Source: Larix kaempferi (lineage: Eukaryota; Streptophyta; Pinopsida; Pinales; Pinaceae). From it: a stretch of 64,000 bases of DNA. The position numbers were made by a program, and so were the translations under genes. The stretch spans positions 5,392,501-5,456,500 of the forward strand of contig BSBM01000461.1 of assembly GCA_027924585.1 (NCBI GenBank). Reading direction: 5' to 3'. Under the pieces are notes generated by a model, which searched no databases, was not told the origin of the DNA, and saw only the letters and a list, made by a program, of their open reading frames with translations. This document shows positions 23,037 through 35,994 of this stretch, in pieces. How positions within the stretch are numbered: position 1 is the first letter of the stretch; every line of letters starts with the position of its first letter.

Positions 23037-24849
23037 ATGGACTCGTCTGAATCAATCTCAATGTCTGAAGCTGTACGTAAAGATTGTGGAAATTTTGATT
23101 TAAGTGGGGATTTCAAAGGCACCAATGATGATTTACCTTCCAGTGAGGATTTTAAAGGCATTAATGATGATGATGAAGAGCTTCCTCCATGTGGATATTT
23201 TAAAGACACTGAGGAAGATGATGAAAATTTTCCTCAAAGTGACAATTTTCAAGGAACCAATGATGATTTTTCTCAAGTAAATGATTCTCAAGGCATCAAC
23301 AATGATTTTCAAGGCACTAACATTAATTTTCCTTCAAGCCAAGATTTTTGTCCGAGTGAGGATTTTCAAGGAATAAATGATGATTTCCCTCCAAGACAAG
23401 ATTTTCCTCCAAGCAAGGATTTACAAGACAACAAACTTGATTTCCTCCAAGCGAGGATTTTGATGGGGTACATAATAATTTTGGTGAGGATGAAGGCACT
23501 AATGATGGTGTAGATTATTTTCCTTCAAGCGAGGATTTTAATGGCACTGATGATGATTTTCCTCCAAGCAAGGATTTTAATGGCATCGATGATGATTTTC
23601 CTCCAAGCGAGGATTTTAATGGGATTGATAATATTCCTCCCCCAAGCAAGGATTTTGATGGCACTGACAGTGATTTTCCTCCAAGAGAGGATTTTAATGG
23701 GATTGATAATGTTTCTCCTACAAGCAAGTATTTTGATGGCATAGACAATGATTTTCCTTCAAGCGAGTATTTTAATGGGACTAATAATGTTTCTCCTCCA
23801 AGCAAGGATTTTTATGGCACCGATGATGATTTTCCTCCAAGTGAGGATTTTAATGGGACAGATGATCTTGGTGAGGATAAAGGAAACAATAATGTTGAAG
23901 ATGGTCTTCCTCCCAGCCAATATTTTCATGGCTCTAATGATGATTTTCCTCCAAGTGATTATTTTAATGGGACAAATGATGATTTTGGTGAGGATGAAGG
24001 CACCAATAATGGTGAAGATGGTTTTCCTCCAAGCGAGGATTATGATGGTAGCGAAGACGATTTTCCTCCAAGCGAGGATTTTAATGGAAGCAATGATGAT
24101 ATTCCTCCAAGCGAGGATTTTAATGGGACAGATGATGAAGTTGGTGAGGATGAGGGAAACAATAATGGTGAAGATGAATTTTCTCCAAGAAAGGATTCTG
24201 ATGGCACCGATGATGATTTTCCTCCAAGCGAGGATTTTGATGGCATTGATGATAATTTTCCTCCAAGTGAGGATTTTAAAGGGACATGTTATGATTCTGG
24301 TGAGGATGAAGGCACCAATAATGATGAAGGTTATTTTCCTCCAAGCAAGGATTTTTATGGCATTGATGATGATTTCCCTCCAAGCGAGGATTTTAATGGG
24401 ACAGATGATGATTTTTGGGAGGATGAACCCGCCAATGATGTTGATTTAACCTCAAGTGATAAACTTGATATTGATGTTGATACTCATTCTCCTACTAATT
24501 TTGGTGATGATAATCTCAATGAGAGAGATGATATTTCTCACATTAATGAGGATATTCATTCTAATGTGGATGATTTAATGGTTCATGAAACACAAAGGAA
24601 AATTGTACCAATGAGCAAGATTAAGTGTAGGACTAGGCCATTTTATATCAATCCAAAGCTTTCTAGTTATACAAGGTCTAGGAAAGATTTGATCACAAGT
24701 CCTAGTTCTATTACTGATTTGATTTCAAGCGAGTGTTTCCAAAAAAATAGTGTGAAAAAAATACACTACAATTATGTCTTAGAGAAAATACGAGCATATC
24801 TACCAATGAACAAAAATATGCAAAATTCATATTTGGTAGGGTGCATGAT
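23037..24849 (+). pseudogene. Gene B, 5' part: acidic 12-residue repeat protein
   Basis: The ATG at 23037 opens MDSSESISMSEAVRKD. The frame then enters an array of an acidic unit approximating DDFPPSEDFNGT, about 25 copies over 23110-24420, some separated by GEDEGTNNGED-type linkers. A single T missing near 23441 shifts the frame; after it the new frame runs without a stop to 24849. It has no in-frame ATG for about 1.1 kb, so simple ORF callers miss it. After the repeats comes a basic segment (KIKCRTRPFYINPK) and ECFQKNSVKKIHYN...MQNSYLVGCM, similar to the N-terminal Cys region of DUF7869 proteins. Gypsy LTR1 cuts it at 24850. The start was chosen because upstream codons lack the acidic composition. 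Confidence 0.7.
23113..24420 (+). repeat. 36-bp coding tandem repeat of gene B
   Basis: The unit is GATTTTCCTCCAAGCGAGG plus TTTTAATGGGACNGAT-type sequence; single units are 36 bp and linker-containing ones longer. Variation is mostly at codon third positions and at N/D/G/T/I sites, so the protein repeat is better kept than the DNA repeat. This suggests past selection on the peptide. Confidence 0.85.
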
Positions 24850-25814
24850 TGTTACAACGTATATTTCCACCTAGTGAGCATCAGAACTCATTGGCCTTCA
24901 ATATTCATTTTACTGACTCAGATCCATTATTTTTCCTCCAGGAACCATTGTTTCCCTATTTTTGTTCCTTTACGCTCGTTGTCCCACTACAACCCACATA
25001 CATCACTTCATATATGCAACTTGCTCCACTATAGCCTACGTATATATGCAGGCTGTCCCATTGTAGCCCATGTACATCGAGTTATATGGTAAAAAACAAT
25101 AAAAACTCTCTTTTTACTCCCCAAAAACCGGTCTTAGGGTGACCTTTGGCCCTCCATGCACCCTGAAATGAATCGATTCGACCTTTCACCTACCTTTAGA
25201 GGGTTATATATTGCGCTCTTATGGTGTATGAAAGGGAGGAGAAAGAGACAGCACCGTAACTCTATTGGATTTCTGTTGTGACTTGAGTCTACATCCATTG
25301 ATCCTTGTTGTTGTGAACTTCTTATGTTCACCTACCAAACTCCTTTCATAGTTTGAGTTTTCCATTGCATGGGGGATTGAAGTGGTGGAGGCACAAGTGG
25401 AGGGACCTAGTTCTTGGTTCAGATGGGTTTCCTGCAAGAGGTTGTATCATGTACTTCTTGTTATCATTAATGGAAATACTCATTTTCTCATTCAATTGAT
25501 GTTGGAATGTTGTTTAAATTACATTGGGTTACATGTGCTTGTTATATCATGGACCATGTTATTGATTATCCTAATGTATTTCATATATTATATGCACTTG
25601 CTTGTATTTGTTGTTGAGACTAATTTGCACGATCAAGTGTAAATATTGAAAGCTCAACAAGGATCTACTTCGAACATCCGGTTGAAGGTTGGTCTTATTC
25701 TCCATATATTAGTATTTTCATTTATATAACATTGTTTGAGAATTGAGTTAATTTCTAGTAGTCATCTGTCTATTGTGGTCTGCTGCATACCATAGGAAGT
25801 TTTCATTCGTAACA
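24850..25814 (+). repeat. Gypsy LTR1
   Basis: 965 bp, begins TGTTACAACG and ends TTCGTAACA. Only the left target flank survives (24845-24849 ATGAT), since the right end of the whole insertion is truncated. Confidence 0.9.
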
Positions 25815-25818
25815 GAAA

Positions 25819-25836
25819 TGGCAACTCCATTGGGGA
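25819..25836 (+). other. Gypsy primer-binding site (copy 1)
   Basis: TGGCAACTCCATTGGGGA, four bases after LTR1. From memory it resembles the TGGCGACTCCACTGGGGA type of Tat/Ogre-like plant Gypsy elements. A homologous site, TGGTGACTCCGCTGGGGA, follows LTR2 at 32697-32714. Confidence 0.7.
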
Positions 25837-27453
25837 GGAACCTCCATTTTGGGGGTTTTTAGGAATTTTTCCTTATTTTGAGTTGTTGTGTGTCAACCTT
25901 CTGTGTCATTGACTGGCCGTTGGGTTTTGCATTAGAAAACTGGATTTTTCTAGGTTGTTGGACACTTTTTTGGCTCATTTACCTTTCCCTATACGTGGGT
26001 CAGCCTAGCTTTGCCCACATCTACCCGCCACTGTCAGTACTATAGCCAGCGTACAGACACTACTGTTCTATGAACAGTCGCGTACAACTCTGGTATTGTC
26101 TTGTTTTTTACCTTGGGTTGTTGCTGGGTTGGTTCTGAGTATTCCTGAGTCTTAGTAGGCATGTTTCCTGACTGCTCCATGCTCTGTTTTTTACCAGAAA
26201 CTCCTCTTTCTTTAGTTTTTGAGCTTCTTGGTTTCCCACCATTTTTTCTTTTATAGCTCATTAGCTTGGCTGAGTCATACTGTTTTGCATTTGCTAGGTT
26301 GTCTGCTTGATATGCTCTGCATTTTTTTACTGAATAGTTAGATTTTGCTTGCATTTTTTCATTTCATTATATTGAAAAAATACAAAAACATTGTTTTGCA
26401 TTTTCTTTTCATTTATAAGTGAAAATACAAAAATATTTGCTTTATGTTTCTGCATTTTGCATCAGAGTGCTTGTGATTTCATCTAGGACTTGCTTGTGCA
26501 TTGAAATTTTAAATGAGATTGCATTTTATTTTCGAACCGTTGGATTGATTGTCATATTAGTGGCATGGTGTTTATTGAATAGATGAGTCTAGTGCTTTTC
26601 GATTTTGCATACCATTGAGTCTTTTACATCATCAGTTTCACGACCATATCCTTTGAGTAATTACAACCATTTAAATTAATGCTTAATCTTAAAATTGATT
26701 AGAAACGATTTTCTCTTTGATAGGTTGCACCAACTAGCATAGGTTTAGAGTCATGGAATAGATGATTGTGAGTTAACAATCCAATACTATTAAATGAAAC
26801 ATTATGTGTCTGACCATGGAGTGGTGAAATCCATGGTATACATCAGTGTTCTCAGGAAGCTCTACCCAAACCAGATTTAAGAACGAGGTCACTAGAGGTT
26901 GGTTGCGGAGGTAGCCCTCCAATACTAGCTGAACATGGGAGATATTTCCAGGATTTGTTCGTGTACGGGGGCTCTTGGGGGATTTGACCCTCTTGAGTTT
27001 CGGGCTTAGTTACCCTGCCCACATGATGGATCTCACCTGTGACTGTCCACCTGAGCATTGGTTATATGTGGTGGCCTTAGTTGCTTTACCTAGGTGTCAC
27101 ATTGGGCATTCGTTGCAGTTATTCTGCAATTGTCCTAAGTCAGATAGGGGTTGGATAGCACAGTTGTTGTTGTATAGGGATTTGACACTGTGCACGCAGT
27201 GAAGTCTGGGAGCCCTTATAACTGATTTTTTTACCTCCAATTATAGTTTGGGAGTCTTAAGCCTCTCTTAGGCGAGACATATCAGCTGTAGTGTTAAGAG
27301 GTCCCTTGAGCAAGTCCTGTTTGTGTGCATTTGGCTATAGTTTCTTTAGGTGTGTTCTCTTTGATCATTAGTTGGTTGTTAGGAGGCATTTTGATTTATT
27401 AACTTTTTGGATTTATAGTGGTGTGAGATCCACATCTCTGTTGGTCTCGTCGT
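25837..27453 (+). other. Gypsy leader, copy 1, apparently noncoding
   Basis: Long 5' leader with homologous sequence at 32715-34318 in copy 2. Neither copy has a conserved frame. A 104-codon minus ORF at 26040-26354 is not preserved in copy 2, so I do not call it. Confidence 0.6.
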
Positions 27454-29942
27454 TTGGATGGTCTACCAGCTAACGAGTTTGCACGTCCTTTTAAGAAGAT
27501 ACGTCGGAGGATTGCCTCTGATCCTTTTGATACTCCTCACAAGCTTCAAGAAGCTCACATTATGATTTATGCATCTGGCATTGTGGGAATTTCCGTGACT
27601 CCGTCAGGTGATGTCGATGGACACACCGCTCCTTCCACTCCTAGGGATGGTTGGGGGTCAGGTTCACCACCACATGTCAATCCTATTATGTTTGGGACGA
27701 ACCCACCCCCGGAGTCAAACCCATTTGATGGTACACACACACATGGTTTCTGATATGGGATGCCAGATCTTAATGATACAACAATCCCTTAAACCACTAC
27801 TCCTTTTTCATTTGTATGCCTAGTCTTAACACGAATGTTACATCCACTACGTCTAGTAGTCATGCCAACTCTAGCCTTGGTGCTGGGGGCACTGCACCCT
27901 CTTTTTCTGCATTTCTATTTGGGACTGGTCATATTCCTTCATCTATTCCAAATGTTGGAGGAGGGCCACCTCCCAGGAATACCCTAATTTCGGTGGTAAC
28001 ACTTCTCATAATATGACTCATATTCCACAGTTTAACCCACATGCTTCTACACATATACGCATTACTATGACTACATTTGCTAACCTGAATGTCTCTACTA
28101 ATATAAGAGGTGGGAAAATACTCTTTACTTATGTTCATCACTCAACTACTCTTGCTATGAATAGCACTTATATACCCCATAATTATGGTGGTAACACTTA
28201 TTACAACGTAGCCCGTTCTGGCCCTTATTACAACCCTCCTCACTATGGTGCTTACAACACACATATACCTTAGTACCCTTACACGGATCAGGTTGGAGGC
28301 TGTTATCATCCCTATGGTCATGGTCATGGTTTATATCATCCTTTAGGTCCACAAGGTCAACCTCTTTTGGGAGCTTATAATCAAGCTTCATAACCGCAGC
28401 TCTCGTTTCTTGATCATTTGAATCTACCAGATCTTTCGAAGCTCATGAATGATCCGGTGTGTCATGATCCTACTTGGCCTCTAGTCCCTACAAAGCTCCC
28501 TTCTGACATTCCAAAGTTCAAAGGGAAGAATGGTGAGGATCTGGGTGATCATGTTACTACTTTTCACCGATGGTGCTCCTCGAATTCGTTAAATCACGAT
28601 TCTATTCGTTTGAGACTATTTCAACGTACCCTCATGGGGGCAGCAGCAAAATGGTATGTCAAGTTTCCTGGGGGCACTTACAGGGGTTTTAATGACATAG
28701 CCTTGGTTTTCCTATATCATTTTCAGTTGCCGGTTCACTACTAAACTAGCACCGAAATCCTATCTACCTTCCACCAGAACAAAGCCATGTATCTAATCAT
28801 ATTCAAGAGTGGCATCGACGGAAGAGGCTAGTGAAAGCCAACATTCCTCCAAAATTTCGAGTGGAATGGTTCCTTAAGTATTTGCTTCCCTACATCTCAA
28901 AGGACGTTTCAGTGTCTGGCATTATGACTAAGGGGCAAGCCATTTTCAAATCCAACAGCTAGACCTAGTCTACGCTCAGTCTGGTATACTGTACGATATT
29001 ATTCCTGACGCACCGCGCTCACGTCATAAGCCCAAGCCTGTTCCTGGACCACATGCTGATGAAATCATTGGATCCACGAGTACTCATCCCGTATATTTGG
29101 TTACAAATCAAATGTAAAATTTGTCTATTAACCAGTCTACCCCCAAACAGGCTCCCGCCTTGTCCGCTTCCACCCAATCATCGGATGTTCATTCTATACA
29201 ATCGGCGAACCCATCAGGTAACCAACAACCTAGTGGAAAGAAGATGGGGAGAAACAATCATAGGGGTGGAAACAATGGTAGCAATAGAAATACTCCTAGA
29301 AAAGAGAACGCTAACCCTCCTCGGGACGGCGAAAATGCTAGTGGGGACCGTAAGCCTAGACATAAGGTGAAATTTCCTTGCAAAATTTGTTCGGAAGATC
29401 ACCTTACCCATTTGTGTCCTCGAATTGAAGAATCTTCTAAGCATATTGCACAGAGCCCAGCTGTGTTGAAAGATCCCTTTCCACATCACCAAAATATGGC
29501 TTCGAGTGCTTCCGTCACTGGTTATGGGACTACCAAAACTTCGACGTCCTCTTCTCATGCCAATGACTTCGAATACATGAACATGGTTAAATCTGAGGTT
29601 AGTATTGCTACTCGCCAACGTGATTATGGTGCACCACAATCGAATATGGGGAATGAGCCCCCTCCTCCCGCCTCTTCTTTTCATATTGAGAAGCCCACTA
29701 CTATGTCGCAGATACCGAAAGGTGTTCTTAAGCGCTCTGTGCATAATCCCAATTCTCAAGCTGCCCAAAACTACTCCATTGTAGAAGATTTGGATCAAAC
29801 TCCGTGTGCCATGTCGACTCTTGAGGTTTTACAGGCATGTACTTCACAGAGGAATGCCCTTTTATGTGCTTTGGGAGTTCAGGATCAGGGTAGCCCTAAC
29901 GTTATCAAGTTCGAAACTACTGATGTCCAACCTCGCTTGCCT
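27454..29942 (+). pseudogene. Gypsy gag, copy 1
   Basis: Broken gag. The N-terminal part (27454-27753) is Pro/Gly-rich with a small frameshift afterwards. A retrotransposon-gag domain at 28418-28741 contains DIPKFKGKNGEDLGDHV, then WYVKFPGGTYRGF and a FLYHFQLPV motif. The region 28742-29120 is coding-like but frameshifted. The C-terminal part, 29121-29942, is Ser/Asn/Pro-rich with a knuckle CKICSEDHLTHLC (CX2CX3HX4C) near 29380. Its role is particle assembly and RNA binding. Immediately afterwards copy 1 loses the protease through a deletion relative to copy 2. Confidence 0.85.
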
Positions 29943-29945
29943 TAA

Positions 29946-31727
29946 AATGTGCTTTTCAAGTCCATGTTAGGTGCTTAAAAATGGTCGTTAAACGTACGGT
30001 GGTAGACGAAGGTGCTTCCACCTCATTAATTTCCTTAGCTTAGGTAATGTCATTAGCTTAGACTTGTTAAAGGATTTGAAGCGACATTCACTTAGGTATA
30101 ATTTTACCCCTTTTTCATACCTTTGTGGATCAATTATGAAAAAGGTATACTCTAGTTATGAATGACTAGAAGATTTCATCTCTCATTGTTTTACACTTTT
30201 TCAGGTGAGGAGACTAACTTCAGGAAAAATGACTCCCCGCTTTTGTCGAGTTGTGATTGCATTGCATTATCCTGCTTTCCTCTTGAGCCTTGTGTCGGCT
30301 CCTGCTTACTCAATTATTGGCCACGTTCCTGAGCACTTTACCTTCCGAGCCAAGCAGAGCTTTCATTTATCTTTCACAATTTGATGACCCTTTACCCTGA
30401 GGGAACATCCCTACGAGTGTCTACAGCTTACATATGCTTCCTTGCATTGATAATAGGTATGCTCCACTTCTTAGGACTAGCTTGCTTGCCATTTACCACT
30501 TGTTCTCTCACTTGTTGTACTATAAGCAATTTTATTATTTTACAAGCTTTCACAATATGAAAAAGACCAAAAAAATAAAAAAAACTGAAAAAGTCGGACG
30601 GGAAAATATTTACTACTTCTTGTTGGCAGCTGTTGTGTTTCCTTTGAGCAGAGCATTCACTCCACTCCATTCATTATGAGTCGGGACTATAGTAGGACCT
30701 TAGGAGTTATACTCATTTCTCAGATTTTACTCTACCGGCTGGTTAAGCTTCCAACCATTATGGAGTGCTTTGTTGACCCCTCCTGCATCGCATAGTGTTA
30801 TTATCATCTAGTACTTGAGTCTATGCTTTCTGAGTCTATCCATCTGCTCATGCTCTTGTTCAAAGGAAGTCCTGAAACTAGAGTCGACCACTCCTCATAT
30901 CTCTTGACTATTGCATGTCGGCCATCCTTATTGAGTCAGTTCGTTCGTCCAAGTTCTTCCAAATATTTCAGCGTAGCTGTTACCTCGTGCTGGTTGTTGG
31001 GGATGCATTAATGCCCTCCTTCCAGCGAGTTTCGTTCCATCGACATCAACTCATTTATTCTGAAATTGAGACTTAGAGTCCGGTTGAGTACCTTGAGGCT
31101 TGCAGTCATTAGTGGTAGGTTCTCTCGCCATCAATGTACCCTTATCAATGGATTCATCTTAGTGTTCAACCTCAACACATATATTCACACTTTGATGATT
31201 GTACTCTATGCCTTGATTCCCATTTTCATTATTGGTGGGTTATCTTGTGTCTGTTAACGGTATACATTATTGATTGGTAATTAGACGATGTCACATTAGG
31301 TTCGACTTCAACACTTTTATTCAATTGATAGGACTTGTGTCATAGATGATTTGTGTAGAATACCCCATACGTTAGTGGTATTCAGTATGCTACTCATGAT
31401 CATGATTGTACTTATGAGACATCATTTCTCATACATCAGCATTTTGTACCTCCAGTTTGCACCAGTTGTTTCCTTTTCAGCAGGAGACCATATCTTACTG
31501 TAGATGGGTAATGGCTATGACTACCTATGACATGTATTCATTATGTACTACCTATCATGGACATTGTATCAGATTGTTGTATTCTACCGACATGTATTCA
31601 GAGATATTATTGTAGTATGATGAGTGGGCTACTCCTTCCATTTGTGTCTCCATCACTCCACTTATTAGATTATAATGTATTTCAGCCATTGTAGTACCTT
31701 CTCTGACCTCACACATTAGGGGGAATT
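29946..31727 (+). other. Gypsy 3' region, copy 1, with purine tract
   Basis: Noncoding 3' part homologous to 45416-47107, ending in TTAGGGGGAAT just before LTR2. At about 30050 it carries the deletion junction AGCTT/AGACT. Short frames here differ between copies and are not supported. Confidence 0.7.
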
Positions 31728-32692
31728 TGTTACAGTGTATTTTTCCACCTTGTGAGCATCAACACTCATTGGCCTTCAATATTCATTTTATTGTCTCAAA
31801 TCCATTATTTTTCCTCTAGGAACCATTGTTTCCCTATTTTTGTTCTTGTACGCTAGTTGTCCCACTACATCCCATGTACATCACCTCATATACTCAACTT
31901 GCTCCACTATAGCCCGTATATATATGCAGGCTGTCCCACTGTAGCCCTCGTACATCAATTTATATGGTAAAAAATAGTAAAAACTCTATTTTTACTCTCA
32001 AAAAGTGGTCTTAGGGTGACCTTTGGCCCTCCATGCACCCCGAAACGACTCGATTCGACCTTTCACCTACCTTTGGAGGGTTATATATTGAGCTCTTATG
32101 GTGTATGGAAGGGAGGAGAAAGAGAGAGCACCATAACTCTATTGGATTTCTGCCGTGACTTGAGTCTACATCCATTGATCCTTGTTGTTGTGAACTTCTT
32201 TTGTTCACCTACCAAACACCTTTCCTAGTTTGAGTTTGCAATTGCATGGGGGATTGAAGTGGTGGAGGCACAAGTGGAGGGACCTAGTTCTTGGTTCAGA
32301 TGGGATGCCTCCAAGAGGTTGTATCATGTACTTCTTGTTATCATTAATGGAAATACTCTTTTTCTCGTCCAATTAATGTTGTGAATGTTGTTTAAATTAC
32401 AATGGGTTACATTTGATTGTTATATCATCGACCATGTTATTGATTATGCTAATGTATTTCATATATTATATGCACTTGCTTTTATTTGTTGTTGAGACTA
32501 ATTTGCAGGGTCAAGTGTAAAGATTGAAAGCTCAACAAGGATCTACTTCGAACATCATGTTGAAGGTTGGTCTTATTCTCCATATCTTAGCATTTTCATT
32601 TATATAACATTGTTTGAGAATTGAGTTGATTTCTAACAGTCATCTGTCTGTTGTGGTCTACCCCATACCATAGGAATGTTTTCTCCGTAACA
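31728..32692 (+). repeat. Gypsy LTR2 (shared central LTR)
   Basis: 965 bp, begins TGTTACAGTG and ends CTCCGTAACA. It serves as 3' LTR for copy 1 and 5' LTR for copy 2. A primer-like site follows it, which a simple single element would not have. Confidence 0.9.
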
Positions 32693-32714
32693 AAAATGGT
32701 GACTCCGCTGGGGA

Positions 32715-34318
32715 GGAACCTCCATTTTGGGGATTTTTAGGCACTTTTCCTTATTTTGAGTTGTTGTTTGTAGAGCTTCTGTGTCATTGACTGGCCGTTG
32801 GGTTTTTCATTAGAAAACTGGATTTTTCTGGGCTGTTGGACTCTTTTTGGCTCATTTACCTTTCCGTGTATGGTGGTCAGCCTAGCTTTTCCTGCATCTA
32901 CCCTCCACTATCAGTACTGTAGCCAGCGTACAGATGCTACTGTTTTATTAACAGTCGCGTACAACTCCGGGATTGTCTTGTTTTTTTACCTTGGGTTGTT
33001 TTTGGGTTGGTTCTGAGTATTCCCGAGTCTTAGTAGGCATGTTTCCTAACTGTTCCATTCTCTATTTTTTACCAGAAGCTCCCCTTTCTTTAGTTTTTGA
33101 GCTTTTTGGTTTCCCACCATTTTTTGTTTGATAGCTCATTAGCTTGCCTGAGTCTTATTGTTTGGGATTTACTGGGCTGTCTTCTTGATATGCTCTACAT
33201 TTTTGACTGAATAATTAGATTTTGCTTGCATTTTTTCATTTCATTATATTGAAAAAATACAAAAACATTGTTTTGCATTTTCCTTTCATTTATAAGTGAA
33301 AATACAAAAATATTTGCTTTATGTTTCTGATTTTGCATCAGAGTGCTTGTGATTTCATCTAGGACTTGCTTGTGCATTAAAATTTTAAAAGAGATTGCAA
33401 TTTATTTTCAAACCGTTGGATTGATTGTCATATTAGTGGCATGGTTTTTATTGAATAGATGAGTCTAGTGCTTTTCGATTGTGCATACCAATGAGTCTTT
33501 TACATCATCAGTTTCACGACCATATTATAGCCATTAAAATTAACGCTTAATCTTAAAATTGATTAGAAACGATTTTATCTTTGATAGGGTGCACCAACTA
33601 GCATAGGTTTAGAGTCTTGGAATAGATCATTGTAAGTTATCAATCCAATACTATTAAACGAAAAATTATGTGTCTGACCAGGGAGTGGTGAAACCCATGG
33701 CGTACATCAATGTTCTCAGGAAGCTGTACTCAAACCAGAGTTAAGCATGAGGTCATGGGAGGTTGGTTGTGGAGATAGCCCTCCAATACTAGCTGAACAT
33801 GGGAGATAGTTCTAGGATTTGTTCATGTACGGTGGCTCTTGGGGGATTTGCCCTCTTGAGTTTCGGGCTTAGTTACCCTTCCCATACGACGTATCCCACC
33901 TGCAACTGTCCTCCTGTGCATTGGTTATATGTGGTGGACTTAGTTTCTTTACCTAGGTATCACATAGGGAATTTGTTGTGGTTATTCTGCGATTGTCCTA
34001 AGTCAGATAGGGGTTGGAAAGGATAGGTTCTGTTGTATAGGAATTTGACCCTATGCACGTAGTGAAGTCTGGGAGATCTTATAACTAATTCTGTTACCTT
34101 TGGTTATAGTTTGGGACTCTCAAGCCTCTCCTAGGAGAGAAATACCGACTGTAGTGTCGGGAGGTCCCTTGAGCCAATCTTGTTTGTGTGCATTTGGTTT
34201 TAGTTTCTTTAGGTGTGTGCTCTTTGATCGTTAGTTGGCCGTAAGGAATCATTTTGATTTATTAACTTTTTGGAGTTATCCTGGTGTGAGATTCACATCT
34301 CCTTCGATCTTGTCATTT
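32715..34318 (+). other. Gypsy leader, copy 2, noncoding
   Basis: Homologous to 25837-27453. No frame conserved with copy 1. Confidence 0.6.
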
Positions 34319-34906
34319 GGCTAGTCTACCAGTTAACGAGTTACCACGTCCTCTTTATAAGAGACGCCGGACGATTTCCTATGAACCTTTTGATACTCCT
34401 GACTAGCTTCAAGAAGCTCACATTATGACTTCTGCACCTAACACTATGGGAATTCCCGTGACTCCGCCAAGTGATGTAGATGGACACACTGCTCCTTCCA
34501 CTCCTAGGGATGGTTGGGGGTTAGGTTCACCACCACACGTCAATCCTATTTTGTTTGGGACGAAGCCACCCCCAGAGTCAAACCCATTTGATGGTACACA
34601 CACACATGGTTTCTGATATGGGATTCCAAATCTTAATAATACAACAATCCCTTCGATCACTACTCCTTTTTCATTTTGTATGCCTAGTCTTAACACGAAT
34701 GTTACATCCACTATGTCTGGTAGTCATGCCAACTCTAGCTTTGGTGTTGGGGGCACTGCACCCTCTTTTTCCTCATTTCGATTTGGGACTAGTCATATTC
34801 ATTCATCTATTCCAAATGTTGGAGGACGGACACCTCCCAAGACTACCCCTAAGTTTGGTGGGAACACTTCTCATAATACGACTCATATTCCATAGTTTAA
34901 CCCACA
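34319..34906 (+). pseudogene. Gypsy gag, copy 2, N-terminal part
   Basis: Homologous to 27454-28041, including the segment TPRDGWG, then a stop and a shift of frame to NTNVTSTMSGSHANSS. Cut off abruptly at 34906 where Copia B-derived sequence begins. Confidence 0.8.
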
Positions 34907-35398
34907 ATCCTAAGAGATCTTGCAGGTTTTGTAGAAGCAGTGTAATCAGTCCTGAGGTGTACTTACTCAATGGCTTACTCGCAGATGATGATGATGATCA
35001 GGTTGATCATGTGATGATATACATCAGTTGGATGTATGGTGAGTATCAGGTGGATACTTTGTGGTCGTGGACAGGTTGTGCAGTGGCATGTAAAATATCC
35101 TGAGAGATTCGAGAGGTTGAGTTGTGTGCTCATAAAAGGCCTGGATGCTCTTGCGAGGTTTTGCAGACGCACGTGATTCCATAGTATGACCAGTGATGAT
35201 GAAGACCTACAAGTTCTGGGCCTACATCCAGTATGAAAAAGGACTGGCTCTGTAGAACTTCCTATGACAAGTAGATTCAAAGATTGGACGAGATAGCAGC
35301 AGCTATGACGATGATGATGATTTGATGACGATGATCCAGAGAAGAAGACTTGTGCCCAATGATCTGTGTCGAGAAATACCTTCCTAGTTAAGAGGGAG
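34907..35398 (+). mobile_element. Truncated 3' piece of a Copia B-family element
   Basis: 492 bp homologous to the end of the Copia B interior (about 41030-41525), including the purine tract AAGAGGGAG, directly joined to the 5' LTR of Copia B. So a second copy's 3' internal end sits upstream of the full element, sharing the LTR at 35399-35994. The left end is an abrupt join to Gypsy gag without a target duplication. Confidence 0.8.
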
Positions 35399-35994
35399 TG
35401 TTGATGTATATGTAACTTCAGAATGTATTTCATATATATATTTATTGTACCCTTATAAGAGATGTGTTATTCCTCTATAAGGAAGTGTCGTCATTTGTAT
35501 AGACAAGTGTCACAAGTGGATTAACTTGCCAATGGGTTATTAGACTACCTGATGTGGGTGTCAGCCTGAAATATATGTAACTGGGGTTATTAGGCTGGGT
35601 TAGACAAGTTGGCCCCATAAGTAATTAGGCAGGTCAGGACAAGTATAAATAGAGAGTCCGGATTCTCTATTTTGATCATCTCATAACTCACTCTTCTCTC
35701 ACTCAGAAAGTGGTGCACATTGGAGGAGGAGGATCAGCTGCATAGTAGGAGACTATCTATTGTATTTGGTTGTACGTTGGTTGAGCCATTGATCTATCTA
35801 TCTTTGAGGAAGTTGTGGGGTTTTTCACCTTAGGGTTTTCCCCACGAAAAAAAGCTATGTGTTCATTGTCTCATGCTTTTGATTCTTGTGATGTTTGACA
35901 TGCTTGATATGATTTTTATGCATTGATATACTGTACATGTTATTCTCTCAGTGAAGATCCTATAGCATATTGAATTAATGATTAAAATCTAACA
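35399..35994 (+). repeat. 5' LTR of Copia B
   Basis: 596 bp, TGTTGATGTATATGTAAC to AAAATCTAACA. A TATA-like AGTATAAATAGAG lies near 35640-35655. Confidence 0.93.

Noticed and set aside
23515-24246. Minus-strand and alternate plus-frame ORFs with PLKSSLGGKSSS or IFLQARILMG peptides
   Set aside because: Shadows of the 36-bp coding repeat; the frame giving DDFPPSEDFNGT is continuous with gene B's start and its C-terminal part.
26040-26354. 104-codon minus ORF in the Gypsy leader, Lys/Gln-rich
   Set aside because: The homologous leader of copy 2 (about 32880-33240) does not preserve the frame, and no motif is visible.
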